64,000 nt of DNA from Candidatus Saccharimonadota bacterium (lineage in GTDB: Bacteria; Patescibacteriota; Saccharimonadia; Saccharimonadales; Saccharimonadaceae): NCBI GenBank assembly GCA_027312225.1, contig DAICXK010000004.1, positions 1-64,000 of the forward strand, in the 5' to 3' direction. Position numbers and translations under genes: made by a program. The notes below the pieces were generated by a model that saw only the letters and a list, made by a program, of their open reading frames with translations, was not told the DNA's origin and searched no databases. Positions 1 through 9,038 of the stretch are shown here, in pieces. Numbering within the stretch: position 1 is the stretch's first letter; every line of letters begins with the position of its first letter.

Positions 1-84
1 CGCAAAACTATTGGGCTGAAGATACAGGCTCAACCCAACAATAATGACAACTAGCAACGCCGCCGCTGTCAGTAGCCACTTCAT
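1..84 (-). CDS. N-terminus of an unidentified membrane or secreted protein (runs off window)
   Basis: Only the first 28 codons are inside the window. They begin MKWLLTAAALLVVIIVG and form one hydrophobic stretch after a single lysine, so this is a signal peptide or N-terminal membrane anchor. The ATG overlaps the stop codon of the upstream cysteine desulfurase (ATGA), which suggests co-translation in one operon. The function cannot be read from this fragment. Confidence 0.6.
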   Translation of the reverse strand, partial: MKWLLTAAALLVVIIVGLSLYLQPNSFA

Positions 85-1244
85 CTGGCGCCCCCTACTC
101 GGTCATATTCCGAGGCAATCACATCGCCAATAATCGAAACTGCTTCCTGGCACAGTTCTTGATTTGAATCTCTCCCGAGAGAAATGCGTAGGCTGCCATC
201 GGCAACTTCCGGAGCAAGTCCTATCGCCGTCAGTACGTGCGAACGCGTCCCCTTATTTGCAGCACAGGCACTCCCCGTTGCGACAAGTACACCCTGAGAC
301 TCAAGTGCGAACAGAACGCGCTCTGCATCAATGCCAGGAAATGAAACATGCAGAAAGTTTGGGAGCTGATACTTTGGATTACCCGAAACAATCATTGCCG
401 GAAAACGATCTTCGAGCGCTTGTCTCATCTCATCACGTATTGCTGCCAATCGCTCTGCTTCTTGTCGTTGGCGTTTCTCTGCGCGCGTTAACGCCACCAT
501 AAAACCAATCGTGCCAGCAACATTCTCTGTGCCCGAGCGCAACCCGCGCTCTTGTCCGCCGCCAACCACCACAGGATTCAGCACAACATGACTCGCTGCC
601 CACAACAGCCCAACTTGTTTGGGTCCATATACCTTCCCGGCGTTCAACGTCATCATATCAACGCCTAGGCGCGATACGTGAATATCAATCAGCCCCAACC
701 CCTGGGACGCATCAGTATGAACATAAAGTGGCCGCTTCTCACCTGCTGCTAATCGGCGTCTGCGCTCAAGCTTGGCAATTTCGACAATCTCTCGTAACGG
801 TTGCAACGTACCGATCTCATTATTAGCAAGTGCAATGCTGATCAACTGCGTTTCAGGGCGCAGAGCCTTGGCCAGTCGTGCCGTATCGACTCGTCCATGC
901 TGGGATACACCGACGAGCGTTCTGTCATGCTGGTCCGCCGCGGCTAGCACGGCGTGATGCTCGATCTCCGATGTTACGACGTGGCCATCACCTGCGCTTG
1001 TGAACGCTAAGTTAATTGATTCGGTTGCCCCAGCCGTCATCACCACCTCGTTGCCACGCGCACCAAAAGCGTGTGCAATGGTGTCTTTCGCTTCTTCGTA
1101 ATCACGGCGCACCTGCAGAGCAGGACTATAAGGGCTTGAAGGATTATAAAAAGTATCCAAAAAATAAGGCGTCATTGCCTCAAGCGCACGCGGATCTAAT
1201 GGAGTCGCCGCCGCATAGTCAAGATATATTTTGGGAACGTTCAC
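81..1244 (-). CDS. Cysteine desulfurase (NifS/IscS class V aminotransferase)
   Basis: PLP-dependent enzyme that takes sulfur from cysteine as an enzyme persulfide for Fe-S clusters or tRNA thiolation. The N-terminal YLDYAAATP motif, the PLP-lysine region (NAGKVYGPKQVG, where most relatives have HK), the RSGTENV motif and the active-site cysteine loop GSACAANKG are all visible. Length (about 387 aa) fits the family. The ORF track starts at a TTG that overlaps a TATAAT box. I prefer the GTG at 1244, which lies 8 nt behind that box and gives (M)NVPKIYLDYAAAT. The next gene overlaps its stop codon. No IscU scaffold is adjacent. Confidence 0.9.
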   Translation of the reverse strand: MNVPKIYLDYAAATPLDPRALEAMTPYFLDTFYNPSSPYSPALQVRRDYEEAKDTIAHAFGARGNEVVMTAGATESINLAFTSAGDGHVVTSEIEHHAVLAAADQHDRTLVGVSQHGRVDTARLAKALRPETQLISIALANNEIGTLQPLREIVEIAKLERRRRLAAGEKRPLYVHTDASQGLGLIDIHVSRLGVDMMTLNAGKVYGPKQVGLLWAASHVVLNPVVVGGGQERGLRSGTENVAGTIGFMVALTRAEKRQRQEAERLAAIRDEMRQALEDRFPAMIVSGNPKYQLPNFLHVSFPGIDAERVLFALESQGVLVATGSACAANKGTRSHVLTAIGLAPEVADGSLRISLGRDSNQELCQEAVSIIGDVIASEYDRVGGAR

Positions 1245-1270
1245 TACGTACAATTATACCATTGTTACGG

Positions 1271-1705
1271 CTATAAGAGAGGGCGTCCGCTGGCTGGATC
1301 GCGCCGATACACCTCGCGCATCACGCGCTCGAAATAAATACCCACCGCCGCACGCAAGTTGACAAGTTCAGTACCTTCAACTTTCTCATACCGTGGGCCA
1401 GGCAACGCCTTCCAAATAGCATCATCACGAATCTCATACTTCACTGTCAGCTGCTGTAATTTACCGCTCGCATCGCGCCACTCTTCGTGCCATATCCATA
1501 CACGGGGGTCAGTGTTGAAAAATTCGCGTCGATGACCTTTTGCAACAGGGCCAAACAGCTCGCGTCCTACTTCGCTTTCCAGTTGAATAAGCTCACGCTC
1601 CGTCAATCCCTTCAGGGGATTACTATCTGTCTGCAGTGAGGCAAGATCGGGCAACCGTATCAGCTGCTTTAAGGCTTGGCTGATTTTAAGGCTGCGCACC
1701 ATCAT
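1271..1705 (-). CDS. Conserved hypothetical protein, 144 aa
   Basis: No family recognised. It is a soluble, charged protein with an aromatic central segment (WIWHEEWRD) that may form a beta-rich domain, and no signal peptide or membrane segment. Its ATG overlaps the stop of the upstream 67-residue gene, so the two are translationally coupled and probably work together. Codon use matches the core genes, so a lineage-specific resident gene is more likely than a recent import. Confidence 0.75.
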   Translation of the reverse strand: MMVRSLKISQALKQLIRLPDLASLQTDSNPLKGLTERELIQLESEVGRELFGPVAKGHRREFFNTDPRVWIWHEEWRDASGKLQQLTVKYEIRDDAIWKALPGPRYEKVEGTELVNLRAAVGIYFERVMREVYRRDPASGRPLL

Positions 1706-1908
1706 TAAGCTGCCTCTAGCTCTGACTGGCGAGCTTGATAAAGACGCTCACCAAAATCTATAATTTCTGCTTGTGGTGAAGTTTCAATCTCGACACCAGC
1801 TTCCTTTAGGCCATCTTCAATAATTGCCTTGATCTCAGCTTCGGTATAACCGTCTCTGTCAAAGCCAGGGATGTTGAATTGGTGGGCATGGCGATTTTTG
1901 GCCGTCAT
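1705..1908 (-). CDS. Small conserved hypothetical protein, about 67 aa
   Basis: The ATG at 1908 is preceded by a GGGAGTG ribosome-binding site at good spacing, so I use it instead of the GTG six bases upstream. The product is short, acidic and mostly helical, with no membrane segment. It is coupled to the 144-aa gene by overlapping stop and start codons. A small helical protein followed by a larger partner resembles some toxin-antitoxin layouts, but no such motif is visible and I do not assign one. Confidence 0.7.
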   Translation of the reverse strand: MTAKNRHAHQFNIPGFDRDGYTEAEIKAIIEDGLKEAGVEIETSPQAEIIDFGERLYQARQSELEAA

Positions 1909-1961
1909 AATCACTCCCGCTTAATGGTTGCTGTGGGTGCTTTTTGTATGAGACTGTGTAT

Positions 1962-2717
1962 TTAAAGACCTGCGAATAGTTCGCGTGCATTTGCGGTCGT
2001 GGCTTTTGCTACCTCTTGAAGCGATAGGTTTCGCTCATAGGCGTGAAACTCAGCGACATGTTTTACAAATGCTGGCTCATTCACTTTACCACGAAAGGGC
2101 TTTGGTGTCAAGAAGGGAGCATCTGTTTCGAGCAACATTTTTTCAAGTGGAATTTGGCGGAACATCATCTGCTGGGCAGCATCCTTGGTAAACGTGCTGA
2201 TACCGTTCACCCCTATATAGAGCCCCCGCTCCAAAGCGCGGTCCAACGTCACCTGGGTATCAGTAAAACTATGAAGGACCCCCCGAATGTCAGGAAAGTT
2301 GTCAAGTACCGGCCAAAAGTCTTCGTAGGCTTCACGAACATGAAAACTTACTGGCAGTTTATAGTCGCTCGCCCACTGCAGCTGCTCCTCTAGTGCCTGT
2401 AGTTGCGCGGTGCGCGGTGAATGGTTATAAAAATAATCAAGGCCGATCTCACCGATTCCCACGATTTTAGATGGTTTCTCAGACAGCAATCGCCCGATAT
2501 CCTGCCAGCCGTCCTTTGTATCATGAGGGTGCACCCCAACGACCGCCCAAGCGTCGTCGCGATTCTGCACGAACCTCACCGCCTCACGCGAGTCCCCTTC
2601 ATTGGTGCCCACACAAAGCATCGTCACGCCAGCTTGAACTGCACGCAAATACACGCCCTCCCTGTCCTCAGGAAAAAACTGGACATCATGAATATGGCAA
2701 TGAGAATCAACTAACAT
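1962..2717 (-). CDS. tatD: TatD-family metal-dependent DNase/hydrolase
   Basis: TIM-barrel metallohydrolase of the TatD family (3'-5' exonuclease on DNA/RNA or D-aminoacyl-tRNA deacylase activity in relatives). The metal-binding SHCHIHD motif at the N-terminus, GEIGLDY in the middle, PVSFHVRE, and LLETDAPFL near the end are family signatures. Length (251 aa) is typical. It starts two bases after the metG stop codon and is read in the same operon. metG-tatD-rsmA neighbourhoods are common in bacteria, which supports the call. Confidence 0.93.
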   Translation of the reverse strand: MLVDSHCHIHDVQFFPEDREGVYLRAVQAGVTMLCVGTNEGDSREAVRFVQNRDDAWAVVGVHPHDTKDGWQDIGRLLSEKPSKIVGIGEIGLDYFYNHSPRTAQLQALEEQLQWASDYKLPVSFHVREAYEDFWPVLDNFPDIRGVLHSFTDTQVTLDRALERGLYIGVNGISTFTKDAAQQMMFRQIPLEKMLLETDAPFLTPKPFRGKVNEPAFVKHVAEFHAYERNLSLQEVAKATTANARELFAGL

Positions 2718-2719
2718 AA

Positions 2720-4207
2720 CTACTCGGTCTTTGACACACGCGGATCCGGTGTGTGCTGGTATACCTTGGGAAATAGTACTGAACCTTGAGGCACAACGAC
2801 ACCAGTTTCAAACGTCGCATGAATTGCAGCTGCTGCGTCCGGCAAGAATGGCACTAGCAGATCACCAATCTGCAACAGTACGCCAACGCAATGGCCAAGA
2901 ATATCACTCAGGTGACCTTCTGCCTCAGGATCGGTGTCACGACGCTTTGCAACCTCCCACGGCTTCACGTTCTCAATATACTGGTTCAGCGCGCGCACAC
3001 TAATCCACACCTCATCAACTGCCTTATTAAATTCGAGATCGTTCATGGCATCATGGTACTTCTTCGTATCGTGTTCGGTTTGACGCGCATCGCCAATCAC
3101 GCCAGCTTGATAGCGCGTAATCATACTGGCCACACGCTGTACCACATTGCCAAGGTCGTTGCCAAGCTCGTTATTATAAGCATTCTCAAACTTTTCCCAC
3201 GTAAAATCGCCGTCATCAAGTGTTGGGATGTGTCGTGAAAAGTAATAACGAAATGCGTCCAAGCCGTACCCATCAATAATTTCGTTCGGATCGATTACAT
3301 TGCCCACCGTCTTGCTCATCTTTTGTCCGCCACTGTCAATGAATCCGTGAACCAGTAGTTTCTTTGGCAACGGCAATCCAAGTCCCAGTAACATCGCTGG
3401 CCAGATGCCTGCATGGAAGCGCAAGATGTCCTTGCCAATCACCTGCACGTCGGCAGGCCAGTAATCTTTCCATTCTGGCCGGTCAGGGTACCCAAGAACG
3501 GTGATGTAATTTGCCAATGCATCAATCCACACGTACATTACTTGCGATGGGTCGCCAGGCACAGGCACGCCCCAACTCAGATGCTTTGCTGGACGAGAAA
3601 TGCTGACGTCTTGCAGGCCATCCTTAATAAGTTCAAGAAACTCTTTCTTGCGGAACTCCGGTACAATCCTCATTTTATTTTTCTCGATTGCTTCGCGGAT
3701 TTGATCAGTAAACTCACTCGTCTTGAGATAATAATTTTCTTCACTGAGGCGCTGGTACGCTTGGTTATGGTCAGGGCAGATACCGTTATTCTCTGCGGCC
3801 TCTTTATCGGTCACGAATGCTTCGCACCCAACACAATACCAGCCTTCGTAACTGCCTTTATAGATATACGGCTCTAGTTGCTGCCAGATATACTGCACAG
3901 CACCGATGTGATGAGGATCGGTGGTGCGAATAAAGTCCGTGTAACTGGCGCCGACCTTCTGCATTAATATCTCGAAGTTTGGATACATTGAGTCGGTGTA
4001 TGCCTGTGGTGTCAGGCCAGCCGCTTCTGCCTTGGCAGCGATTTTATTTCCATGCTCGTCGGTGCCCACCTGAAACCGAACCTCGCGGCCATTCTGCCGT
4101 TGATAGCGCGTCCAGATGTCGGCAATAAGATAATCAAGCGCATTGCCAATATGTGGCGTACCGTTGACGTATGGAATGGCAGTAGTGATGTATAAGTTTT
4201 TTCCCAT
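2720..4207 (-). CDS. metG: Methionyl-tRNA synthetase, short form
   Basis: Class I synthetase charging tRNA-Met. The HIGH-type motif (PHIGNAL) is near residue 20 and KMSKTVGN near residue 300. Cysteines in the connective domain (CVGCE and a later CPDH) suggest a metal knuckle. At 495 aa it ends after the anticodon-binding helical domain and lacks the C-terminal EMAP/Trbp111-like domain of longer MetRS; a stand-alone CsaA-like domain lies at 60740-61072. TACAAT sits 7 nt before the ATG, so transcription is probably leaderless. It leads the metG-tatD pair. Confidence 0.97.
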   Translation of the reverse strand: MGKNLYITTAIPYVNGTPHIGNALDYLIADIWTRYQRQNGREVRFQVGTDEHGNKIAAKAEAAGLTPQAYTDSMYPNFEILMQKVGASYTDFIRTTDPHHIGAVQYIWQQLEPYIYKGSYEGWYCVGCEAFVTDKEAAENNGICPDHNQAYQRLSEENYYLKTSEFTDQIREAIEKNKMRIVPEFRKKEFLELIKDGLQDVSISRPAKHLSWGVPVPGDPSQVMYVWIDALANYITVLGYPDRPEWKDYWPADVQVIGKDILRFHAGIWPAMLLGLGLPLPKKLLVHGFIDSGGQKMSKTVGNVIDPNEIIDGYGLDAFRYYFSRHIPTLDDGDFTWEKFENAYNNELGNDLGNVVQRVASMITRYQAGVIGDARQTEHDTKKYHDAMNDLEFNKAVDEVWISVRALNQYIENVKPWEVAKRRDTDPEAEGHLSDILGHCVGVLLQIGDLLVPFLPDAAAAIHATFETGVVVPQGSVLFPKVYQHTPDPRVSKTE

Positions 4208-4225
4208 TAGATATATTGTATCAGA

Positions 4226-4900
4226 TTAGATGATCATTGCAGCAACGGCGTACCGACCGTCTACGTCTTGGCGTCCCTTTAGGAACTGACCGTGTGAGAA
4301 ATATTGCGGGTTTGTTGAGGTATCGACCTGGCTTACTTCAATATTGTTATCGTTCACACCAGCCGCACGTAGCTGCTTGGTCAGGACGTCCGTAAAGCTA
4401 CGCCCGTGAAATGCCCTTAGTGGGTAATCATCACCGTTTGGCGATGGCCCCAGCCACACCAATACATCAGCCGGATGGGACCCGTACTGTTTTGTCATGT
4501 ATTCTACCGATTTGATGCCCCCATACTGTTCTGTGCTATGACGCCCAAGATGCGATACCATGACGGCGCGATGGACCGGGTCATACAATACTGTTGCCAC
4601 ACAATCCGCGATAGGTAGCAGAATTGGCTGCCCAGGCTGCTGCGTTGATACACCATCAGCACCAGGCATTAGCCCCGCGGCTGCCTCCTCGTAATGACAA
4701 AAATCCTCTGTTTCGTAATCAGCGTAAAACACCGCAGTACGTGTTGGAGACATATCAATACGACGCAAAAACGCCTCCCGATTGTGAATGGCATCGGACG
4801 TCATTAGATCAACACCATCCTTCATCGAGCCGTCACTGACCGAGGAGACCGCAACCCTGACGTTACTGGGAAATATCGCGGGCTGATCGCTGGTAATCAT
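4226..4900 (-). CDS. YfiH/polyphenol-oxidase-like (purine nucleoside phosphorylase) family protein
   Basis: Member of the copper-type oxidoreductase/YfiH fold, whose bacterial members act as purine nucleoside phosphorylases or in cell-wall quality control. Visible signatures are ADGVST, PIADCVATVLYD and a C-terminal HGQFLKGRQDVDGRYA. The usual AHAGWRG loop is replaced by SHLGRHS, keeping the histidine but not the rest, so activity may differ. The first codons overlap the rsmA 3' end by 38 nt, so an internal start is possible. It lies between rsmA and metG. Confidence 0.75.
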   Translation of the reverse strand: MITSDQPAIFPSNVRVAVSSVSDGSMKDGVDLMTSDAIHNREAFLRRIDMSPTRTAVFYADYETEDFCHYEEAAAGLMPGADGVSTQQPGQPILLPIADCVATVLYDPVHRAVMVSHLGRHSTEQYGGIKSVEYMTKQYGSHPADVLVWLGPSPNGDDYPLRAFHGRSFTDVLTKQLRAAGVNDNNIEVSQVDTSTNPQYFSHGQFLKGRQDVDGRYAVAAMII

Positions 4901-5663
4901 CCGTGTGCTCCATTAACCGGCACCAATCTTCAATCGTAAGGTCTTCGGCACGCGCGTCAGGTGAAATACCCGCTGCTGCCAGCAAAACTTCGACTGCTTG
5001 TTTGTCGAGTGCCAGACCGCCCGCGAGGCTGCTGCGTAACTTTTTGCGCTTGGCGCTAAAACCAGCCTTGACCAGACGGAAGAAGTTCTTTTCATCCTCT
5101 GGAGCAACCAGCGGAAATGGGCGTGTTTCGAGGATGACCACCTGGCTATCCACTTTTGGCGGTGGCGTAAAATACTCTTTTGGTACTTCTACGCCAAGGC
5201 TCGCCTCGGCGTACACTTGGGCAGCAATCGCGAGAATACTCATGTCACCCGGACCCGCCACAATACGCTCGGCAACTTCCTTTTGCACCAACAACACTGC
5301 AGCTGAAGGGCAATTGGTTGATGTCATCAAAGCACGAACAATCTTGCTGGTAATGTAATAGGGGACATTCGCCACCACCTTGTACCCTTTCGGAAGTTTC
5401 GTGAGGTCAAACGACAAGATATCCCCATTAACGACTTCGAGCGAAGTTCCTGGAAACTGTCCAGGTAATTTGTGCGCCAAATCGCGGTCGAACTCGACGG
5501 CAATCACTTTACCCGCCTGGCGTAACAATTCACTCGTCAACGTCCCGAGACCTGGGCCAATTTCAAGCACGGTGTCATCCTTGCTAAGATTGGCATCATC
5601 GGCAATCGCAGCCAGGATCTCGCGATCGCGTAACCAGTGTTGACCAAGCTCTTTCTTCGGCAT
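4863..5663 (-). CDS. rsmA: 16S rRNA dimethyladenosine transferase RsmA (KsgA)
   Basis: Dimethylates two adjacent adenosines in helix 45 of 16S rRNA late in 30S assembly. The start MPKKELGQHWL matches the family N-terminus, so I use 5663 instead of the longer ORF that runs into the upstream gene. Motif I (LEIGPGLGTLTSELL) and motif IV (NVPYYITS) are present. About 266 aa is typical. Its ATG is one base past the stop of the Rpf-like gene, so the two are co-transcribed. Confidence 0.96.
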   Translation of the reverse strand: MPKKELGQHWLRDREILAAIADDANLSKDDTVLEIGPGLGTLTSELLRQAGKVIAVEFDRDLAHKLPGQFPGTSLEVVNGDILSFDLTKLPKGYKVVANVPYYITSKIVRALMTSTNCPSAAVLLVQKEVAERIVAGPGDMSILAIAAQVYAEASLGVEVPKEYFTPPPKVDSQVVILETRPFPLVAPEDEKNFFRLVKAGFSAKRKKLRSSLAGGLALDKQAVEVLLAAAGISPDARAEDLTIEDWCRLMEHTDDYQRSARDISQ

Positions 5664-5664
5664 T

Positions 5665-6876
5665 CTAATACCACTTGTTTTTCTGCCAAAATGCGTAAGC
5701 TTGCGGCCAGCCACCGTAGCGTCCATTGACATATCCATTCATCCAGTTCAGAGATACAACTGGGTCATACGGATTAGCCCCTACCTTACTACAAGGCAGT
5801 GCTTGCGCCAATCCACAAGCGCCCGATGATCGGTTGACTGCGTTCGGGTTCCATCCGCTTTCTTTCTGCACCATAAAGTCAGCGTATCCCCAATGGTCCT
5901 GCGGAATATTTGAAGCAGCCAGCCACTCGGTCTTGGTGCCACCACCCGTGTACGGCAAGAACTCTGGCTTTGTACCACGAATTTCGACTTGTTTTTTCGC
6001 AGGGGTAATGACGATACTGGTGATTTCCTTGCGGTTAACTTCCTTGCCGTCTCGGATGGTGACCTCATATGTCACACTACGCTTCCCCTTTTCGCCCGGA
6101 GTCTTTGTCTCACGATAATTTGTAGGACGATTCGCATCGCTGATTACCTCGACTTCAAAATCAACCTCTTCTTCAACAGTCTGCGTCTGCTTGCCTTCTC
6201 GCCAGACACGTAGTTCCATACCCTCAGTAATAGCTGTATTTAGTGGTAACGATGCCCTATCGTTTGGCCCCAAGGTAATATTCTTTTCTGCCAGCATTCC
6301 GGCCACCGTTGCCGCTTGAGTCCGTGCCGTAATGACTTCACCATATAATGTAAATGAAAATGCAGTCGCCCTTGTCACGACAAACTGCTCTGCCGCGCCA
6401 TCTATCAAGAGGTTGCTCGACTGCCGCGAGACTGCCGTGTCCTCTGGGTATAGTGTAATGCCCGCGTCCTTGGCGATCTGTTCGGGAGATTGCGACGCGG
6501 TCATAATTTTCTTACGAGTTGCACCGTCAATGATTACCAAAGGACGTGCGCGGTACACATTGACCGAATATTCATTTGCAACGAGCTGTTCATCGAGTGC
6601 TGGCTCGACCATATCTCTTGCGTCAACATCAATACCAGCCTCGGCCAAAGCACCGCCGATTGTTGCTGCCGTCGTGATGAATGATTGCTCGATACCTCGA
6701 TCGTACAAGGTAATAAGCCGCTCACCCTCAGCGCGCTCAATATTGTCGGCATGTACCCGAGAAGTAACAATACTGCCAACCAAAGACGCGACGACTACTG
6801 CAACCAGCAAGACTGTTCGTTTTGATGACCATGTTGTCACTCCACTGACAAATGCCATAACCCTATTCTTTTTCAC
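5665..6876 (-). CDS. Resuscitation-promoting-factor-like secreted protein (DUF348/G5 with C-terminal transglycosylase-like domain)
   Basis: Secreted cell-wall protein. The order is a lysine-rich N-terminus and signal/anchor helix (about residues 12-40), repeated DUF348 ubiquitin-like modules, a G5-type region (about 220-290), then a lysozyme-like domain beginning WGYADFMVQKESGWNP, with the glutamate in QKES as the likely catalytic acid. DUF348-G5-Rpf architecture is known from Actinobacteria YabE/Rpf proteins that cleave peptidoglycan. The start is set at GTG 6876, which lies 7 nt behind a TACAAT inside the end of uvrD. The track's upstream starts would overlap that box. Confidence 0.88.
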   Translation of the reverse strand: MKKNRVMAFVSGVTTWSSKRTVLLVAVVVASLVGSIVTSRVHADNIERAEGERLITLYDRGIEQSFITTAATIGGALAEAGIDVDARDMVEPALDEQLVANEYSVNVYRARPLVIIDGATRKKIMTASQSPEQIAKDAGITLYPEDTAVSRQSSNLLIDGAAEQFVVTRATAFSFTLYGEVITARTQAATVAGMLAEKNITLGPNDRASLPLNTAITEGMELRVWREGKQTQTVEEEVDFEVEVISDANRPTNYRETKTPGEKGKRSVTYEVTIRDGKEVNRKEITSIVITPAKKQVEIRGTKPEFLPYTGGGTKTEWLAASNIPQDHWGYADFMVQKESGWNPNAVNRSSGACGLAQALPCSKVGANPYDPVVSLNWMNGYVNGRYGGWPQAYAFWQKNKWY

Positions 6877-6889
6877 TCGTTCCATTGTA

Positions 6890-9013
6890 TCAAATCTTTT
6901 CCAGTCGTGCATACTCGGCGTTTAACCGTTTCGTTGTGCCCCCATCAAATTCAATCGTAAGTGCCAGTCCATCGACATCAACAACTGTCCCCTTGCCAAA
7001 CGCTTGGGATTTTACCCTATCCCCACTGGTGAATGGTTCGTCAGGGAAGAAGTCGTCAAACTCATCAGCAGTATAACGATTCGTCGCACCCCTGTCTGGG
7101 CCTCCAGTTGTTTGTAGCACTTGGTCACCCATGTCAGCGATAAACCGCGAGACCGGCTGGTACGACCGCTGGCCAAAGGTGATACGGCTATACGCATAGG
7201 TCAAATGTAATTCTTCACGTGCGCGGGTCATACCTACATAGCACAGCCGTCGCTCTTCCTCTAGCTCGGCAGGGCCTGCTTCATACACGCGCGCATGTGG
7301 CAGAATCCCTTCCTCCATGCCAACCATATAGACAACAGGAAACTCGAGTCCCTTTGCCGCGTGAAGCGTCATCAACGTCACCTCATTGTCATCTGCCGAT
7401 GAGTCTGCCGATGACAACAATGCCGCCTCTTCCAGAAAATCATCAACCGATGCAAACGCACTGGCATCAGAAATCAGCGCGCCCAAGTTCTCCTGTCGAT
7501 CTTCTGCTTGCGGTGTATCATCCAAAATATAGGTATCATATCCAGTGCGCTTGATCAGTTTTTCAATCACCTCAGCTGGCGCGTCATTCACGATCGATGC
7601 CTGGATGCTGCGAAGAATTTCACCAAGTCCCGCCAGTGCAGCTTTAGCGCGAGGGGTCAGTGATGAAGTCTGTTCGACATTGGAAAGTGCAGCAATAATA
7701 TCAAAATCAGTTGACCCTTGCCACGCCAGGAACTTCTCAAGGCTGGTGGCACCGATACCACGCGTCGGCACATTGACAACACGGCTAAAACTCATGCGGT
7801 CACGGGGCTGTACGGCCAGTTTAAGATAGGCCAAGATGTCCTTTACTTCCTTGCGATCATAAAACCTTACCCCGCCAACAATCCGATACTTCACACCGTA
7901 ACGCATGAATGCACGCTCGAGCGGAGCACTCTGGGCATTGGTGCGATACAGTACCGCCACATCATCATACCGACGCGTCCCGATTGCTACTTGCGCAGCA
8001 ATCGCTTCGGCAACAAACGCCGCCTCAGCCGTCTCGTCGTCGACGGCATGGACCCGTACCGGCGCGCCCTCGCCGGCGGCTGTCCATAATTTTTTATCAC
8101 TACGCTGGGTATTTTTTAGTATCACGCTATGCGCCGCATCCAAGATGCTGGCCGTGCTGCGATAGTTCTGTTCGAGTTTGATGACAGTCGCACCAGGAAA
8201 GTCTCGCTCAAAGTTAAGAATATTCGTAAAGTCCGCCCCGCGCCAGCTATAAATCGACTGCCAGTCGTCACCAACCACTGCAATATTCTGCTGGTTATTC
8301 ACCAATAATTTGATCAGCGCGTACTGCGCAGCGTTGGTGTCCTGATACTCGTCGATGAGGATATGGGTGAATTTGTCGCGCCACTTAGTTCGCACCGTGC
8401 TATGATCACGAAATAGTCGCACCGTTTCGATCAATAAATCATCAAAATCGAGTGCGCCTGCCTCTCGCCGCATTTTCTCATACTGCCGGTACACCTTGGC
8501 AATCGTTTTTTGATAGGGAAACTGAGCAGTCGATTCAAATTCATCGGGTGTCACCAGTTCATTCTTGGCATTTGACACGGCCGAGCTGATCGTGCGTGGC
8601 TTGATCTCTTTGTCACTCACCGACAGCTGCTTCATCGCTTGCTTAATCAGCCCCTGGCGATCGTCCTCGTCATAAATAATAAAATTACGCGGCACGCCAA
8701 CCGCTTCGCCGTCAATGCGAAGTAATCTAACGCAAATACCGTGAAACGTTCCCATCCACGGCATGAACGTTCGCGTGTTTTCTTGCCCCAGTAGTCCACT
8801 GAGTCGCTCGCGCATCTCGCGTGCTGCTTTGTTAGTAAATGTTACCGCCAGTATCTGCTCAGGCCACACCCCCTCATTCGCAATCAAATAAGCAATACGG
8901 TGCGTTAACGCCTTTGTCTTGCCACTTCCGGCACCTGCCAAAATCAGCAAAGGACCAGAGGTGGTCGTGACCGACTGCTTTTGGGCATCATTAAGCCCCG
9001 CGAGAATATCCAT
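6890..9013 (-). CDS. uvrD: UvrD/PcrA/Rep-family DNA helicase
   Basis: Superfamily 1A 3'-5' DNA helicase for excision repair and replication-fork rescue. Walker A (AGAGSGKTKALTHRIA), DEYQDTNAAQ (motif II), QNYRST (motif IV) and VTLMTLHAAKGLEFPVV (motif V) are present, and the protein ends with a Tudor-like tail (about 707 aa). TACAAT lies exactly 7 nt before the ATG of MDILAGLNDAQK, which favours start 9013 over the longer track ORF. Its final bases contain the promoter of the downstream Rpf-like gene. Confidence 0.95.
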   Translation of the reverse strand: MDILAGLNDAQKQSVTTTSGPLLILAGAGSGKTKALTHRIAYLIANEGVWPEQILAVTFTNKAAREMRERLSGLLGQENTRTFMPWMGTFHGICVRLLRIDGEAVGVPRNFIIYDEDDRQGLIKQAMKQLSVSDKEIKPRTISSAVSNAKNELVTPDEFESTAQFPYQKTIAKVYRQYEKMRREAGALDFDDLLIETVRLFRDHSTVRTKWRDKFTHILIDEYQDTNAAQYALIKLLVNNQQNIAVVGDDWQSIYSWRGADFTNILNFERDFPGATVIKLEQNYRSTASILDAAHSVILKNTQRSDKKLWTAAGEGAPVRVHAVDDETAEAAFVAEAIAAQVAIGTRRYDDVAVLYRTNAQSAPLERAFMRYGVKYRIVGGVRFYDRKEVKDILAYLKLAVQPRDRMSFSRVVNVPTRGIGATSLEKFLAWQGSTDFDIIAALSNVEQTSSLTPRAKAALAGLGEILRSIQASIVNDAPAEVIEKLIKRTGYDTYILDDTPQAEDRQENLGALISDASAFASVDDFLEEAALLSSADSSADDNEVTLMTLHAAKGLEFPVVYMVGMEEGILPHARVYEAGPAELEEERRLCYVGMTRAREELHLTYAYSRITFGQRSYQPVSRFIADMGDQVLQTTGGPDRGATNRYTADEFDDFFPDEPFTSGDRVKSQAFGKGTVVDVDGLALTIEFDGGTTKRLNAEYARLEKI

Positions 9014-9038
9014 TACCACCATTGTACTACGAAAATGC

